This document shows positions 1 to 5,427 of a stretch of DNA of 6,440 nt, piece after piece (position 1 is the first letter of the stretch; each line of letters begins with the position of its first letter). The notes under the pieces are model-generated. The model ran no database searches, was not told where the DNA came from, and saw nothing but the letters and a program-made list of their open reading frames with translations. The position numbers and the translations under genes were made by a program. Source of the stretch: Actinomycetota bacterium (lineage in GTDB: Bacteria > Actinomycetota > Actinomycetes > Mycobacteriales > Micromonosporaceae); contig VAXX01000185.1 in NCBI GenBank assembly GCA_005885115.1, positions 1-6,440 of the forward strand, given 5' to 3'.

Positions 1-190
1 GGTTCAGCAGCGTGAACACGCCGTTGTCGCCCTGCTGGGCCAGGCCGATGCACTTCTGCACGTTGCCGAAGGACACGCCCGGGCTCGGCAGCGTGGCGCC
101 CATCCGGTAGATCGCGATCATCGCCAGCGTGAAGATTATCTTCTTGCGCAGGTCAGGCGTCTTGAACGCACTGATGAAGGCGGAGAGCAC
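1..190 (-). CDS. secY: Protein translocase subunit SecY, N-terminal fragment (gene runs off the left edge)
   Basis: SecY is the membrane channel of the SecYEG translocon, which moves unfolded preproteins across or into the cytoplasmic membrane. Only the first 63 codons lie in the window. They read VLSAFISAFKTPDLRKKI, then the hydrophobic stretch IIFTLAMIAIY (about residues 18-28, start of transmembrane segment 1), then RMGATLPSPGVSF, a typical actinobacterial SecY N-terminus with the conserved R-x-G-x-x-x-P-x-P-G. The start is GTG at 190, chosen because AGGAGG lies 6 nt upstream and the first residues match the family. The gene lies 206 nt downstream of rplO, an unusually large gap for this cluster. 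That gap holds a terminator-like hairpin, so secY may begin a separate transcription unit, as is common in actinobacteria. No defect is visible in the portion present. Confidence 0.96.
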   Translation of the reverse strand, partial: MLSAFISAFKTPDLRKKIIFTLAMIAIYRMGATLPSPGVSFGNVQKCIGLAQQGDNGVFTLLN

Positions 191-196
191 TTTCTT

Positions 197-202
197 CCTC
201 CT
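197..202 (-). promoter_or_regulatory. Shine-Dalgarno site of secY
   Basis: The minus strand reads AGGAGG, a full anti-16S match, 6 nt upstream of GTG at 190. It decides the GTG start of secY, since no in-frame ATG lies nearby. Confidence 0.8.
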
Positions 203-268
203 GCGCTAACGCGGCCGCCACGCGCGGCGACTTCGGGGTGGACCGAAACCGGTGTTACCTAACTGCGA

Positions 269-312
269 ACGGACTCTAACAGTCCGTCCCGGGCTGCGGT
301 GCGGCCCGGGAC
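269..312 (-). promoter_or_regulatory. Two overlapping inverted repeats in the secY leader
   Basis: One inverted repeat pairs 286-294 (GTCCCGGGC) with 304-312 (GCCCGGGAC), a 9-bp stem with a 9-nt loop. A second pairs 269-275 (ACGGACT) with 281-287 (AGTCCGT), a 7-bp stem with a 5-nt loop. The two share positions 286-287, so both cannot form completely at once. They could be an operator-like pair, an RNA leader with alternative folds, or chance in GC-rich DNA. Function is not established. Confidence 0.4.
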
Positions 313-338
313 ACATATAGTCCAAAGCTGATGCTGAT

Positions 339-382
339 CGTGGCGCCTGGCGGCCGCTTCCCGCAAGCTGCCAGGCGCCACG
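339..382 (-). terminator. Terminator-like hairpin after rplO
   Basis: Positions 339-351 (CGTGGCGCCTGGC) and 370-382 (GCCAGGCGCCACG) are perfect inverted complements, giving a 13-bp GC-rich stem with an 18-nt loop, 14 nt past the rplO stop. In the minus-strand transcript no U-tract follows the stem. In actinobacteria U-poor stems can still terminate or act as 3' stabilisers, so the structure is certain but the terminator role is inferred. On the plus strand a short T-run follows at 387-391, but no plus-strand gene leads into it. Confidence 0.6.
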
Positions 383-396
383 TGTCATTTTCGAGC

Positions 397-840
397 TCAG
401 ATCTCGGTAATGGTACCGCCCGCCGCGGCGATCTTCTCCTTCGCCGAGGTACTGAACGCGTGCGCCGACACCTGCAGGGCCACGCCGTTGAGCTCGCCGG
501 TACCCAGTACCTTGACCGGCTGGCCCTTGCGGACCGCGCCCGATTCGACCAGCTCGACCGGGCCGACCGCCCCGCCGTTCGGGAACAGCTCCGCCAGCCG
601 CTCCAGGTTGACCACCTGGTACGTGACCTTGAAGCGGTTCTTGAAGCCCTTGAGCTTGGGCAGCCGCATGTGGATGGGCATCTGCCCACCCTCGAACGCC
701 GCCGAGATGTTCTTCCGCGCCTTGGAACCCTTGGTACCGCGGCCCGCGGTCTTGCCCTTGGAGCCCTCGCCGCGACCCACCCGGGTCTTGTCGGTCTTGG
801 ACCCCGGCGCCGGGCGCAGGTGGTGGACCTTGATCGTCAT
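397..840 (-). CDS. rplO: 50S ribosomal protein L15
   Basis: L15 is a late-assembling protein of the large subunit with a basic extended N-terminus that threads into 23S rRNA. The 147-aa product starts [13 protein letters not shown]. It has the glycine/lysine-rich segment [18 protein letters not shown] (about 21-38), then [18 protein letters not shown] (49-66), which is the family hallmark, and a globular C-terminal half ending in [10 protein letters not shown]. Length is normal for the family. ATG at 840 overlaps the rpmD stop by one base (TAATG), and GGAGG lies 8-9 nt upstream inside rpmD, which suggests translational coupling. It is the last ribosomal gene before the secY gap and looks intact. 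Confidence 0.97.
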   Translation of the reverse strand: MTIKVHHLRPAPGSKTDKTRVGRGEGSKGKTAGRGTKGSKARKNISAAFEGGQMPIHMRLPKLKGFKNRFKVTYQVVNLERLAELFPNGGAVGPVELVESGAVRKGQPVKVLGTGELNGVALQVSAHAFSTSAKEKIAAAGGTITEI

Positions 841-1022
841 TACTCGACCTCCTCGACCTTCACGAGGTGGTTCACCGTGAAGATCATGCCCCGGATCTCG
901 GGGCGGTCCTCCTTCACCACCACGTCATTGATCCGCTTCAGGCCGAGCGTCCGCAGCGTCTCCCGCTGGTTGCGCTTGGACCCGATGTGGGACCGGACCT
1001 GGGTCACCTTGAGCCGTGCCAT
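840..1022 (-). CDS. rpmD: 50S ribosomal protein L30
   Basis: L30 is a small large-subunit protein with a beta-alpha-beta fold that contacts 23S rRNA. The 60-aa product reads [20 protein letters not shown] and continues [20 protein letters not shown], matching the L30 pattern: an initial beta strand, the IG(S/T) turn, RxTLRxLGLxR, and a C-terminal strand [17 protein letters not shown] at 1022 is preferred because MARLKVTQV matches the usual N-terminus. GTG at 1031 would add three residues (MSA) and overlap the rpsE stop as GTGA, and it cannot be excluded. The rpsE stop is 5 nt upstream of the chosen start, and the rpmD stop overlaps the rplO start. It is easily missed because it sits inside a longer same-frame open stretch that begins upstream. 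Confidence 0.93.
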   Translation of the reverse strand: MARLKVTQVRSHIGSKRNQRETLRTLGLKRINDVVVKEDRPEIRGMIFTVNHLVKVEEVE

Positions 1023-1027
1023 CGCGC

Positions 1028-1651
1028 TCACACCCCCACACCCGCGCGCGCCGCCAGCATGGCCGCCGGCGCGACGTCCTCGACCGGCAGGCCACGGCGC
1101 TTGGCGACGGCCTCCGGCGACTCCAGCTTCCGGAGCGCGGCCACCGCGGCGTGCACGATATTGATCGGGTTGGACGAGCCGAGGCTCTTGGAGAGCACGT
1201 CGTGGATACCGGCGCACTCCAGTACGGCGCGCACCGGGCCACCGGCGATGACGCCCGTACCGGCGCTGGCCGGCTTGAGCATCACGACCCCACCCGCGTC
1301 CTCGCCCTGTACCGGGTGCGGGATCGACGCCGCGATCCGGGGGACCTTGAAGAAGTGCTTCTTGGCCTCCTCGACACCCTTGGCGATGGCGGCCGGCACC
1401 TCCTTGGCCTTCCCGTACCCGACGCCGACGGTGCCCTCGCCGTCGCCCACCACGACCAGCGCGGTGAAGCTGAACCGGCGACCACCCTTGACGACCTTGG
1501 CGACCCGGTTGATCGTCACGACCCGCTCAAGATGCGGGGTCTTCTCGACCGGCGCGTTTCCCCGGCCGCCTTCGCGACGGTTGTCCCGGCGGTTGCCGCC
1601 GCCGCCTTCGGAGCTTCCGGACCCGCCGCCCCTACGCTGCTGTCCTGGCAT
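1028..1651 (-). CDS. rpsE: 30S ribosomal protein S5
   Basis: S5 helps form the mRNA entry site, contributes to decoding accuracy, and carries the spectinomycin-proximal loop. The 207-aa product has a disordered Gly/Arg-rich N-terminal extension (residues 1-36, with [17 protein letters not shown] and similar). The double-stranded-RNA-binding S5 domain follows (about 41-105), with [20 protein letters not shown] (50-69) and [15 protein letters not shown] (78-92). The C-terminal ribosomal S5 fold includes [20 protein letters not shown] (119-138) and [16 protein letters not shown]. The loop KGGR looks like the usual wild-type form, so no spectinomycin-resistance change is evident. The start at 1651 has GGAAGGAA about 9 nt upstream. 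It lies 15 nt after rplR and just before rpmD. Confidence 0.97.
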   Translation of the reverse strand: MPGQQRRGGGSGSSEGGGGNRRDNRREGGRGNAPVEKTPHLERVVTINRVAKVVKGGRRFSFTALVVVGDGEGTVGVGYGKAKEVPAAIAKGVEEAKKHFFKVPRIAASIPHPVQGEDAGGVVMLKPASAGTGVIAGGPVRAVLECAGIHDVLSKSLGSSNPINIVHAAVAALRKLESPEAVAKRRGLPVEDVAPAAMLAARAGVGV

Positions 1652-1666
1652 GAGGTGCGTTCCTTC

Positions 1667-2062
1667 CTAGAACTCGAGTCCGGCTTCGCGGGCGGCGTCC
1701 GCGAGGGCGGCGATCCGCCCGGCGTACTTGTTGCCACCGCGGTCGAAGACGACCTTGCTGATGCCCGCCTCCCGGGCGCGGCCGGCCAGGAGCTCGCCGA
1801 CCCTGCGGGCCTGCTCGCTCTTGGCCCCCTCGGCACCCCGGATGGTGCTGTCCAGGCTGGACGCCGAGGCGAGGGTACGCCCCTGGGTGTCGTCGACGAT
1901 CTGCGCCACGATGTGCCGCAGTGACCGGGTGACGACCAGGCGCGGCCGGGTCGGGGTACCGAAGACGTTCTTGCGGACCCGGAAGTGCCGGCGCGCCTTG
2001 CCGACCCGGCGCACGAGAGCCGGCCCGCCGCCGCTGCGCCGCTTAAGCAAAAGGGCAGTCAC
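1667..2062 (-). CDS. rplR: 50S ribosomal protein L18
   Basis: L18 binds 5S rRNA together with L5 and anchors the central protuberance. The 131-aa product has a basic N-terminus ([20 protein letters not shown]), the core [20 protein letters not shown] (28-47), [10 protein letters not shown], and the conserved C-terminal block [20 protein letters not shown] (106-125). The start is GTG at 2062, supported by the purine-rich AAGGAAGG upstream and by the family-like beginning [10 protein letters not shown]. The gene is complete and a little longer than many homologues because of the basic N-terminus. A 31-nt gap separates it from rplF and 15 nt from rpsE. Confidence 0.96.
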   Translation of the reverse strand: MTALLLKRRSGGGPALVRRVGKARRHFRVRKNVFGTPTRPRLVVTRSLRHIVAQIVDDTQGRTLASASSLDSTIRGAEGAKSEQARRVGELLAGRAREAGISKVVFDRGGNKYAGRIAALADAAREAGLEF

Positions 2063-2073
2063 TGCTCTGCCTG

Positions 2074-2081
2074 CCTTCCTT
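2074..2081 (-). promoter_or_regulatory. Shine-Dalgarno site of rplR
   Basis: The minus strand reads AAGGAAGG about 11 nt upstream of GTG at 2062, inside the 31-nt rplF-rplR gap. It supports the non-ATG start of rplR. Confidence 0.55.
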
Positions 2082-2093
2082 CGTTCGCCAAGC

Positions 2094-2636
2094 TCACTTC
2101 TTACCGGCCTTTCCAGCCTTGCGGCGAATCACTTCGCCCTGGTACTTCACGCCCTTGCCCTTGTACGGCTCCGGCGGCCGGATCTTCCGGATGTTCGCGG
2201 CGACCTCGCCCACCTGCTGCTTGTCGATGCCCTCGACGCTGAACAGGGTGGGCCGCTCGACATTGAACTTGATGCCGGGCGGCGGGGTCACCAGGACCGG
2301 GTGCGAGAACCCGAGCGCGAACTCCAGGTCGCTGCCCTTGGCGGTGACCCGGTAGCCGGTACCGTTGATCTCCAGGGTCTTCTTGTAGCCCTCCGTCACC
2401 CCGACGATCATGTTGGCGCCCAGGGTACGGGAGAGCCCCTGCAGCTCCTTGGCCCGCCGCTCGTCGTTGGGGCGTACCACCGCCACGGTGCCGTCCTCGG
2501 CCCGCTCGGCCCGGATGGGCTCGGCCAGCGTGTGCGACAGCTCGCCCTTGGGACCCTTCACCCGGACGGTCTGGCCGTCGATGGTGAGGTCCACACCCGC
2601 GGGTACGGGGATCGGCTTACGTCCGATGCGCGACAT
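2094..2636 (-). CDS. rplF: 50S ribosomal protein L6
   Basis: L6 lies near the L7/L12 stalk base and the sarcin-ricin loop, where translational GTPases bind. The 180-aa product starts [20 protein letters not shown] and shows the two tandem L6 domains (about 1-80 and 83-170). [18 protein letters not shown] (67-84) lies at the junction, and [16 protein letters not shown] (153-168) is the family's C-terminal signature, followed by a basic tail [10 protein letters not shown]. Length is standard. ATG at 2636 is preceded by GGGAGG at 2646-2651, 9 nt away. The gene starts 16 nt after rpsH. Confidence 0.98.
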   Translation of the reverse strand: MSRIGRKPIPVPAGVDLTIDGQTVRVKGPKGELSHTLAEPIRAERAEDGTVAVVRPNDERRAKELQGLSRTLGANMIVGVTEGYKKTLEINGTGYRVTAKGSDLEFALGFSHPVLVTPPPGIKFNVERPTLFSVEGIDKQQVGEVAANIRKIRPPEPYKGKGVKYQGEVIRRKAGKAGKK

Positions 2637-2652
2637 TGTCTCCAGCCTCCCG

Positions 2653-3060
2653 TTACCAGACGTAGGCGAGGACTTCCCCGCCCACCCCTCGCTTGCGGGC
2701 CTGCCGGTCGGTCAGCAGCCCCTGCGACGTCGAGATGATCGCGACGCCCAGGCCACCGAGTACCCGCGGCAGGTCCGGTGCCTTCGCGTACACCCGCAGA
2801 CCCGGCTTGGACACCCGGCGGATGCCGGCGAGGCTGCGCTCGCGGCTGTTGCCGTACTTGAGGTCGACGATGAGGCTCTTGCCCACCTCGCCCTCCTCGG
2901 GCTCCTGCACCGCCCAGGCGGCGATGTACCCCTCGGCCTTGAGGACCTCGGCGATGTTCGCCTTGATCTTCGAGTAGGGCATCGTCACGCGGTCGTGGTA
3001 CGCCTGGTTGGCGTTGCGCAGACGGGTCAGCATGTCTGCGATCGGATCGGTCATGGTCAT
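2653..3060 (-). CDS. rpsH: 30S ribosomal protein S8
   Basis: S8 is a primary 16S rRNA binding protein that organises the central domain; in E. coli it also represses the spc operon. The 135-aa product starts [20 protein letters not shown], includes [20 protein letters not shown] (27-46), and ends with the diagnostic [20 protein letters not shown] plus VLAYVW. Start choice is open between ATG 3060 and ATG 3054. [11 protein letters not shown] is common in actinobacteria, and the weak GAGAAGG upstream is nearer to 3060, so 3060 is used. A 61-nt gap separates it from rpsZ. Confidence 0.97.
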   Translation of the reverse strand: MTMTDPIADMLTRLRNANQAYHDRVTMPYSKIKANIAEVLKAEGYIAAWAVQEPEEGEVGKSLIVDLKYGNSRERSLAGIRRVSKPGLRVYAKAPDLPRVLGGLGVAIISTSQGLLTDRQARKRGVGGEVLAYVW

Positions 3061-3121
3061 TGGTCAGTCAAACCCTTCTCGCCGCGGTTCCCGCCTCCGG
3101 GCCTCCGGCGAAGATTCCTAA
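3061..3121 (-). other. rpsZ-rpsH intergenic region with imperfect hairpin
   Basis: This 61-nt gap holds a tandem CCTCCGG-type repeat (about 3093-3109) and flanking arms CTTCTCGCCG (3075-3084) and CGGCGAAG (3107-3114), which pair with a 2-nt bulge. The purine-rich GAGAAGG for rpsH overlaps the promoter-proximal edge of that structure, so folding could limit rpsH translation. This is inference only; no known S8 binding consensus was identified here. Confidence 0.35.
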
Positions 3122-3307
3122 TTACCACGACGCCTTGGAGACGCCGGGAAGTTCGCCGCGGTGCGCCATCTCCCGGATGCACACGCGGCACAGCCCGAAC
3201 TTGCGGTACACCGCCTTCGGCCGGCCACACCGCTGGCAGCGGGTGTACGCGCGGACCGCGAACTTCGGCTTCCTCGCCGCCTTGAGGATCAGCGCCTTCT
3301 TCGCCAT
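3122..3307 (-). CDS. rpsZ: 30S ribosomal protein S14, zinc-binding short type
   Basis: S14 sits in the head of the small subunit and completes its assembly with S3 and S10. The 61-aa product is the short zinc-ribbon form, with cysteines at residues 24, 27, 40 and 43 (TRCQRCGR ... GLCRVCIRE), and ends in the conserved [13 protein letters not shown]. The start ATG 3307 lies one base after the rplE stop and has AAGGAG 7 nt upstream. The longer cysteine-free paralogue found in many actinobacteria under Zur control is not in the window. The symbol rpsN is also used for this gene. Confidence 0.97.
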   Translation of the reverse strand: MAKKALILKAARKPKFAVRAYTRCQRCGRPKAVYRKFGLCRVCIREMAHRGELPGVSKASW

Positions 3308-3308
3308 C

Positions 3309-3817
3309 TCAGCTCTCCTTGAAGGGGAAGCCCAGCAGCTTCAGCAGCGCCCGGCCCTCGTCGTCGGTGTCGGCGGTGGTCACCACGGTGACGTCCATGC
3401 CACGGGTACGGTCGATGCGGTCCTGGTCGATCTCGTGGAACACCGACTGCTCGGTCAGGCCGAACGTGTAGTTGCCGTTGCCGTCGAGCTTGCGCCCGTC
3501 CAGGCCACGGAAGTCGCGGATACGGGGCAGCGCGATCGACAGCAGCCGGTCGAGGAACTCCCACATCCGGTCGCCGCGCAGGGTCACCTTCGCGCCGATC
3601 GGCATCCCCTCGCGCAGCTTGAACTGCGCGATGGACTTGGTCCGTCGATCAGCTTCGCGTCCCGGGCCGCCTCGCCGACGCCCATGTTCACGACAATCTT
3701 CACCAGGCCCGGTACCTGCATCGGGTTGCCGTACTTGAACTGCTCGCGCAGCGCCGGCACGATCTCGGTGCGGTACCGCTCCTTGAGGCGCGGGGTCGTC
3801 TTCGTCGGTGCGGTCAT
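3309..3817 (-). pseudogene. rplE: 50S ribosomal protein L5, interrupted by an internal deletion and frameshift (as read)
   Basis: L5 binds 5S rRNA and contacts the P-site tRNA from the central protuberance. The N-terminal part (3817 down to about 3642) encodes [20 protein letters not shown] through [18 protein letters not shown]. The rest (about 3641 to 3309) is in another frame and encodes [40 protein letters not shown] and a normal end [15 protein letters not shown]. Between LIDG and TKSIAQ, homologues carry about 18 residues including GQKP. These are missing, along with one further base. Restoring 55 nt would give 187 aa, the usual actinobacterial size. As read, frame one ends in unrelated residues ([12 protein letters not shown]...) at a stop at 3584. 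The start ATG 3817 overlaps the rplX stop as TGATG; GTG at 3820 is an alternative. Assembly or sequencing error is the likeliest cause. Confidence 0.93.
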
Positions 3818-4131
3818 CACAGGTCCTTACCGGAACGGCGCGCGACGCGGACCTTCTGGCCGTTGTCGTCGAAGCGGTAGCCGACGCGGGTCGCCCGGCC
3901 GTCGGTGTCGACGACCATCACGTTGGAGACGCTGATCGGCGCCTCCTGCGTGACGATGCCACCGGTCTTCGCGCCACGCTGGGTGGTGCGGATGCGGGTG
4001 TGCTTCTTGACCCGGTTCACGCCCTCGACGAGGACCTTGTCCAGGCGGGGGTAGGCCGCGATGACCTTCCCCTTGGCGCCCCGGTCCTTACCGGCGATGA
4101 CGACCACCGTGTCGCCCTTCTTGACCTTCAT
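3817..4131 (-). CDS. rplX: 50S ribosomal protein L24
   Basis: L24 initiates large-subunit assembly and lies near the exit of the peptide tunnel. The 104-aa product begins [20 protein letters not shown], a KOW motif (about 3-32), then [25 protein letters not shown], and [13 protein letters not shown] (83-95 region), and ends with the basic [11 protein letters not shown] at 4131 follows the rplN stop by two bases and has the strong ribosome binding site GGAGGTG at 4140-4146. A much longer open stretch in the same frame continues upstream across rplN, but its extra residues have no family resemblance, so the start is placed at 4131. Confidence 0.96.
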   Translation of the reverse strand: MKVKKGDTVVVIAGKDRGAKGKVIAAYPRLDKVLVEGVNRVKKHTRIRTTQRGAKTGGIVTQEAPISVSNVMVVDTDGRATRVGYRFDDNGQKVRVARRSGKDL

Positions 4132-4133
4132 GG

Positions 4134-4502
4134 TCACAACACCTCCGGGGCGAGCGAGATGATCTTCATGAAGCGCTTGTCCCGCAGCTCCCGGCCGACC
4201 GGGCCGAAGATACGGGTACCGCGGGGGTCGCCGCCGTCCTTGATGATGACCGCCGCGTTCTCGTCGAACCGGATGTACGAGCCGTCCGGGCGCCGCTTCT
4301 CCTTGGCGGTACGGACGACGACCGCCTTGACGACGTCGCCCTTCTTCACGCCCGCACCCGGAATGGCGTCCTTGACCGTCGCCACGATGACATCGCCGAT
4401 GCCCGCGTACCGACGGCCGGAGCCGCCGAGTACCCGGATGCACAGGATCTCCCGGGCTCCGGTGTTGTCGGCGACGCGCAACCGCGTCTCCTGCTGGATC
4501 AC
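4134..4502 (-). CDS. rplN: 50S ribosomal protein L14
   Basis: L14 binds 23S rRNA at the subunit interface, takes part in an intersubunit bridge, and is the site bound by the silencing factor RsfS in bacteria. The 122-aa product has exactly the family length. It shows [20 protein letters not shown] (1-20), [15 protein letters not shown] (51-65), [13 protein letters not shown] (76-88) and the end [13 protein letters not shown]. The start is GTG at 4502, fixed by AGGAG 6 nt upstream and by the universal N-terminus. A 53-nt gap with a hairpin lies before it. In the E. coli arrangement this gene begins the spc operon. Confidence 0.98.
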   Translation of the reverse strand: MIQQETRLRVADNTGAREILCIRVLGGSGRRYAGIGDVIVATVKDAIPGAGVKKGDVVKAVVVRTAKEKRRPDGSYIRFDENAAVIIKDGGDPRGTRIFGPVGRELRDKRFMKIISLAPEVL

Positions 4503-4508
4503 GTCAAT

Positions 4509-4513
4509 CTCCT
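4509..4513 (-). promoter_or_regulatory. Shine-Dalgarno site of rplN
   Basis: The minus strand reads AGGAG, 6 nt from GTG at 4502. It fixes the non-ATG start of rplN. Confidence 0.7.
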
Positions 4514-4522
4514 ATGTCTGCC

Positions 4523-4557
4523 AGTTCTCCGGCGCGGTGCCGGAGCTTGGCGGAACT
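4523..4557 (-). promoter_or_regulatory. Hairpin at the S10/spc operon boundary
   Basis: Positions 4527-4533 (CTCCGGC) and 4539-4545 (GCCGGAG) form a perfect 7-bp stem with a 5-nt loop. Outer arms AGTTC (4523-4527) and GAACT (4553-4557) can extend it across an internal bulge. It begins at the rpsQ stop codon and ends about 10 nt before the rplN ribosome binding site. No U-tract follows in the transcript. It could be a weak terminator, an attenuator or a processing site between the two classical operons. The inverted repeat is seen; the role is inferred. Confidence 0.5.
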
Positions 4558-4766
4558 ACTTGGCCCGTTCCAGGATCTCCACGACCCGCCACCGCTTGGT
4601 GGCGGACAGCGGACGGGTCTCCATCAGAAGCACCCGGTCGCCGATACCGCACTGGTTCTGCTCGTCGTGCGCCTTCAGCTTGGACGACCACGGTCTTGTC
4701 CATCTTGTCGCTGACCACGTAGCCCTCGCGGACCTTACGCCGGTTGCGCTCGACAGTCTCGCTCAT
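4556..4766 (-). pseudogene. rpsQ: 30S ribosomal protein S17, interrupted by an internal deletion and frameshift (as read)
   Basis: S17 is a primary 16S rRNA binder of the small-subunit body. The first 28 codons (4766-4683) encode [20 protein letters not shown] then KMDKTVVV. The remainder (4681-4556), one frame over, encodes [40 protein letters not shown] and K, then TAG. The family segment between these blocks, about 19 residues containing the KHPxYxK core, is absent. Only 211 nt are present; adding 56 nt would give 89 codons, the usual length. Without that, frame one runs on as unrelated sequence to a stop at 4512. ATG 4766 overlaps the rpmC stop as ATGA. The missing core makes the encoded protein non-functional if real, so an assembly or sequencing artefact is favoured. 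Confidence 0.93.
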
Positions 4767-4999
4767 GCCTCAACTACCTCTTCCGGAGCGGCCGACAGGC
4801 CCAGCTCGCGCTCACGCATGATGGTGTAGATCCGGGCGATGTCCTTGCGGACCACCTGCAGTCGCCGGTTGTTGTCCAGCTGCCCGGTCGCGCCCTGTAC
4901 CCGTAGGTTGAACAGCTCGGCCTTCGACTCGCGCAGCCGCTGTACCAGGTCCTCGTCGGCCAGCTCACGCAGCTCCGTGGCCTTGATGCCCGCGGCCAT
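4763..4999 (-). CDS. rpmC: 50S ribosomal protein L29
   Basis: L29 is a small two-helix protein at the peptide tunnel exit, beside L23, where it helps dock nascent-chain factors such as SRP. The 78-aa product has [20 protein letters not shown], then [20 protein letters not shown], and the signature [20 protein letters not shown] (45-64), with an acidic C-terminal tail EEVVEA slightly longer than the E. coli form, as is usual in actinobacteria. ATG 4999 overlaps the rplP stop by one base (TGATG), and the rpmC stop overlaps rpsQ by four bases (ATGA), so translation is probably coupled through three genes. Confidence 0.97.
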   Translation of the reverse strand: MAAGIKATELRELADEDLVQRLRESKAELFNLRVQGATGQLDNNRRLQVVRKDIARIYTIMRERELGLSAAPEEVVEA

Positions 5000-5424
5000 C
5001 AGACCTCAGCCCCTTCGCGCTTGACGATGCGGCACTTCATCGGCAGCTTGTGGATGGCACGGCGCATCGCCTCGCGGGCGATGGCCTCGTTCGGGAAGGA
5101 CATCTCGAACAGGATCCGCCCCGGCTTGATGTTGGCCACCCACCACTCGGGCGAGCCCTTGCCGGAACCCATCCGGGTCTCGGCCGGCTTCTTGGTGATC
5201 GCCTGGTCCGGGAAGACCGTGATCCAGACCTTGCCACCACGACGGATGTGCCGGGTCATGGCGATACGGGCCGACTCGATCTGCCGGTTCGTCACGTACG
5301 CCGGCTCCAGCGCCTGGATGCCGAACTCGCCGAACGCCACCCGGGTACCGCCCTTCGCCGAACCGTGCCGGTCCGGGTGGTGCGGCTTGCGGAAGCCCTT
5401 CGGGGGCTTGCGCGGCATCAGCAT
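4999..5424 (-). CDS. rplP: 50S ribosomal protein L16
   Basis: L16 binds near the A-site tRNA elbow and helps shape the peptidyl-transferase region. The 141-aa product starts [20 protein letters not shown] and carries [20 protein letters not shown] (26-45), [20 protein letters not shown] (49-68), the conserved [20 protein letters not shown] (84-103), and ends in [16 protein letters not shown]. The start at 5424 is favoured over the Met two codons later because AGGAGG lies 8 nt upstream (5433-5438), within the end of rpsC. The intended rpsC stop is 3 nt upstream. The gene looks complete and unaltered. Confidence 0.97.
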   Translation of the reverse strand: MLMPRKPPKGFRKPHHPDRHGSAKGGTRVAFGEFGIQALEPAYVTNRQIESARIAMTRHIRRGGKVWITVFPDQAITKKPAETRMGSGKGSPEWWVANIKPGRILFEMSFPNEAIAREAMRRAIHKLPMKCRIVKREGAEV

Positions 5425-5427
5425 TGG

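Larger units (their letters stand above)
191..396 (-). other. rplO-secY intergenic region
   Basis: This 206-nt stretch has no credible gene; short open frames across it have no family resemblance. In transcription order it holds a perfect 13-bp inverted repeat (382-339), two overlapping inverted repeats (312-286 and 287-269), an AT-richer segment including TTTGGACTATATGTG (about 326-312), and the secY ribosome binding site (202-197). A secY promoter is expected here if the upstream hairpin terminates. I could not find a convincing -35/-10 pair at normal spacing: TTGGAC and TAGAGT are present but too far apart. Confidence 0.6.

Noticed and set aside
281..326. A sigma-70-like secY promoter using TTGGAC and TAGAGT
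   Set aside because: The two elements are much farther apart than 16-19 nt, and no other convincing pair was found.
206..388. A 60-aa minus-strand open frame in the rplO-secY gap
   Set aside because: It overlaps the inverted repeats, is Arg/Pro-rich with no family resemblance, and runs past the secY start in another frame.
1016..1924. A 302-residue plus-strand open frame (and other long plus-strand frames at 331-1164, 867-1670, 1728-2738, 2410-3285, 3060-3935 and 3808-4722)
   Set aside because: They run antisense to well-supported ribosomal genes, are low-complexity Arg/Pro/Gly/Ala products of high GC content, and have no recognisable domains.
3817..4443. A 208-residue minus-strand protein ending in L24
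   Set aside because: Its first half is rplN in the wrong frame; the real rplX starts at 4131 with a strong ribosome binding site.
3636..4686. Programmed frameshifting or ribosomal bypassing in rpsQ and rplE
   Set aside because: Bypassing skips sequence that is present; here conserved codons are absent from the DNA, so no recoding could restore them.
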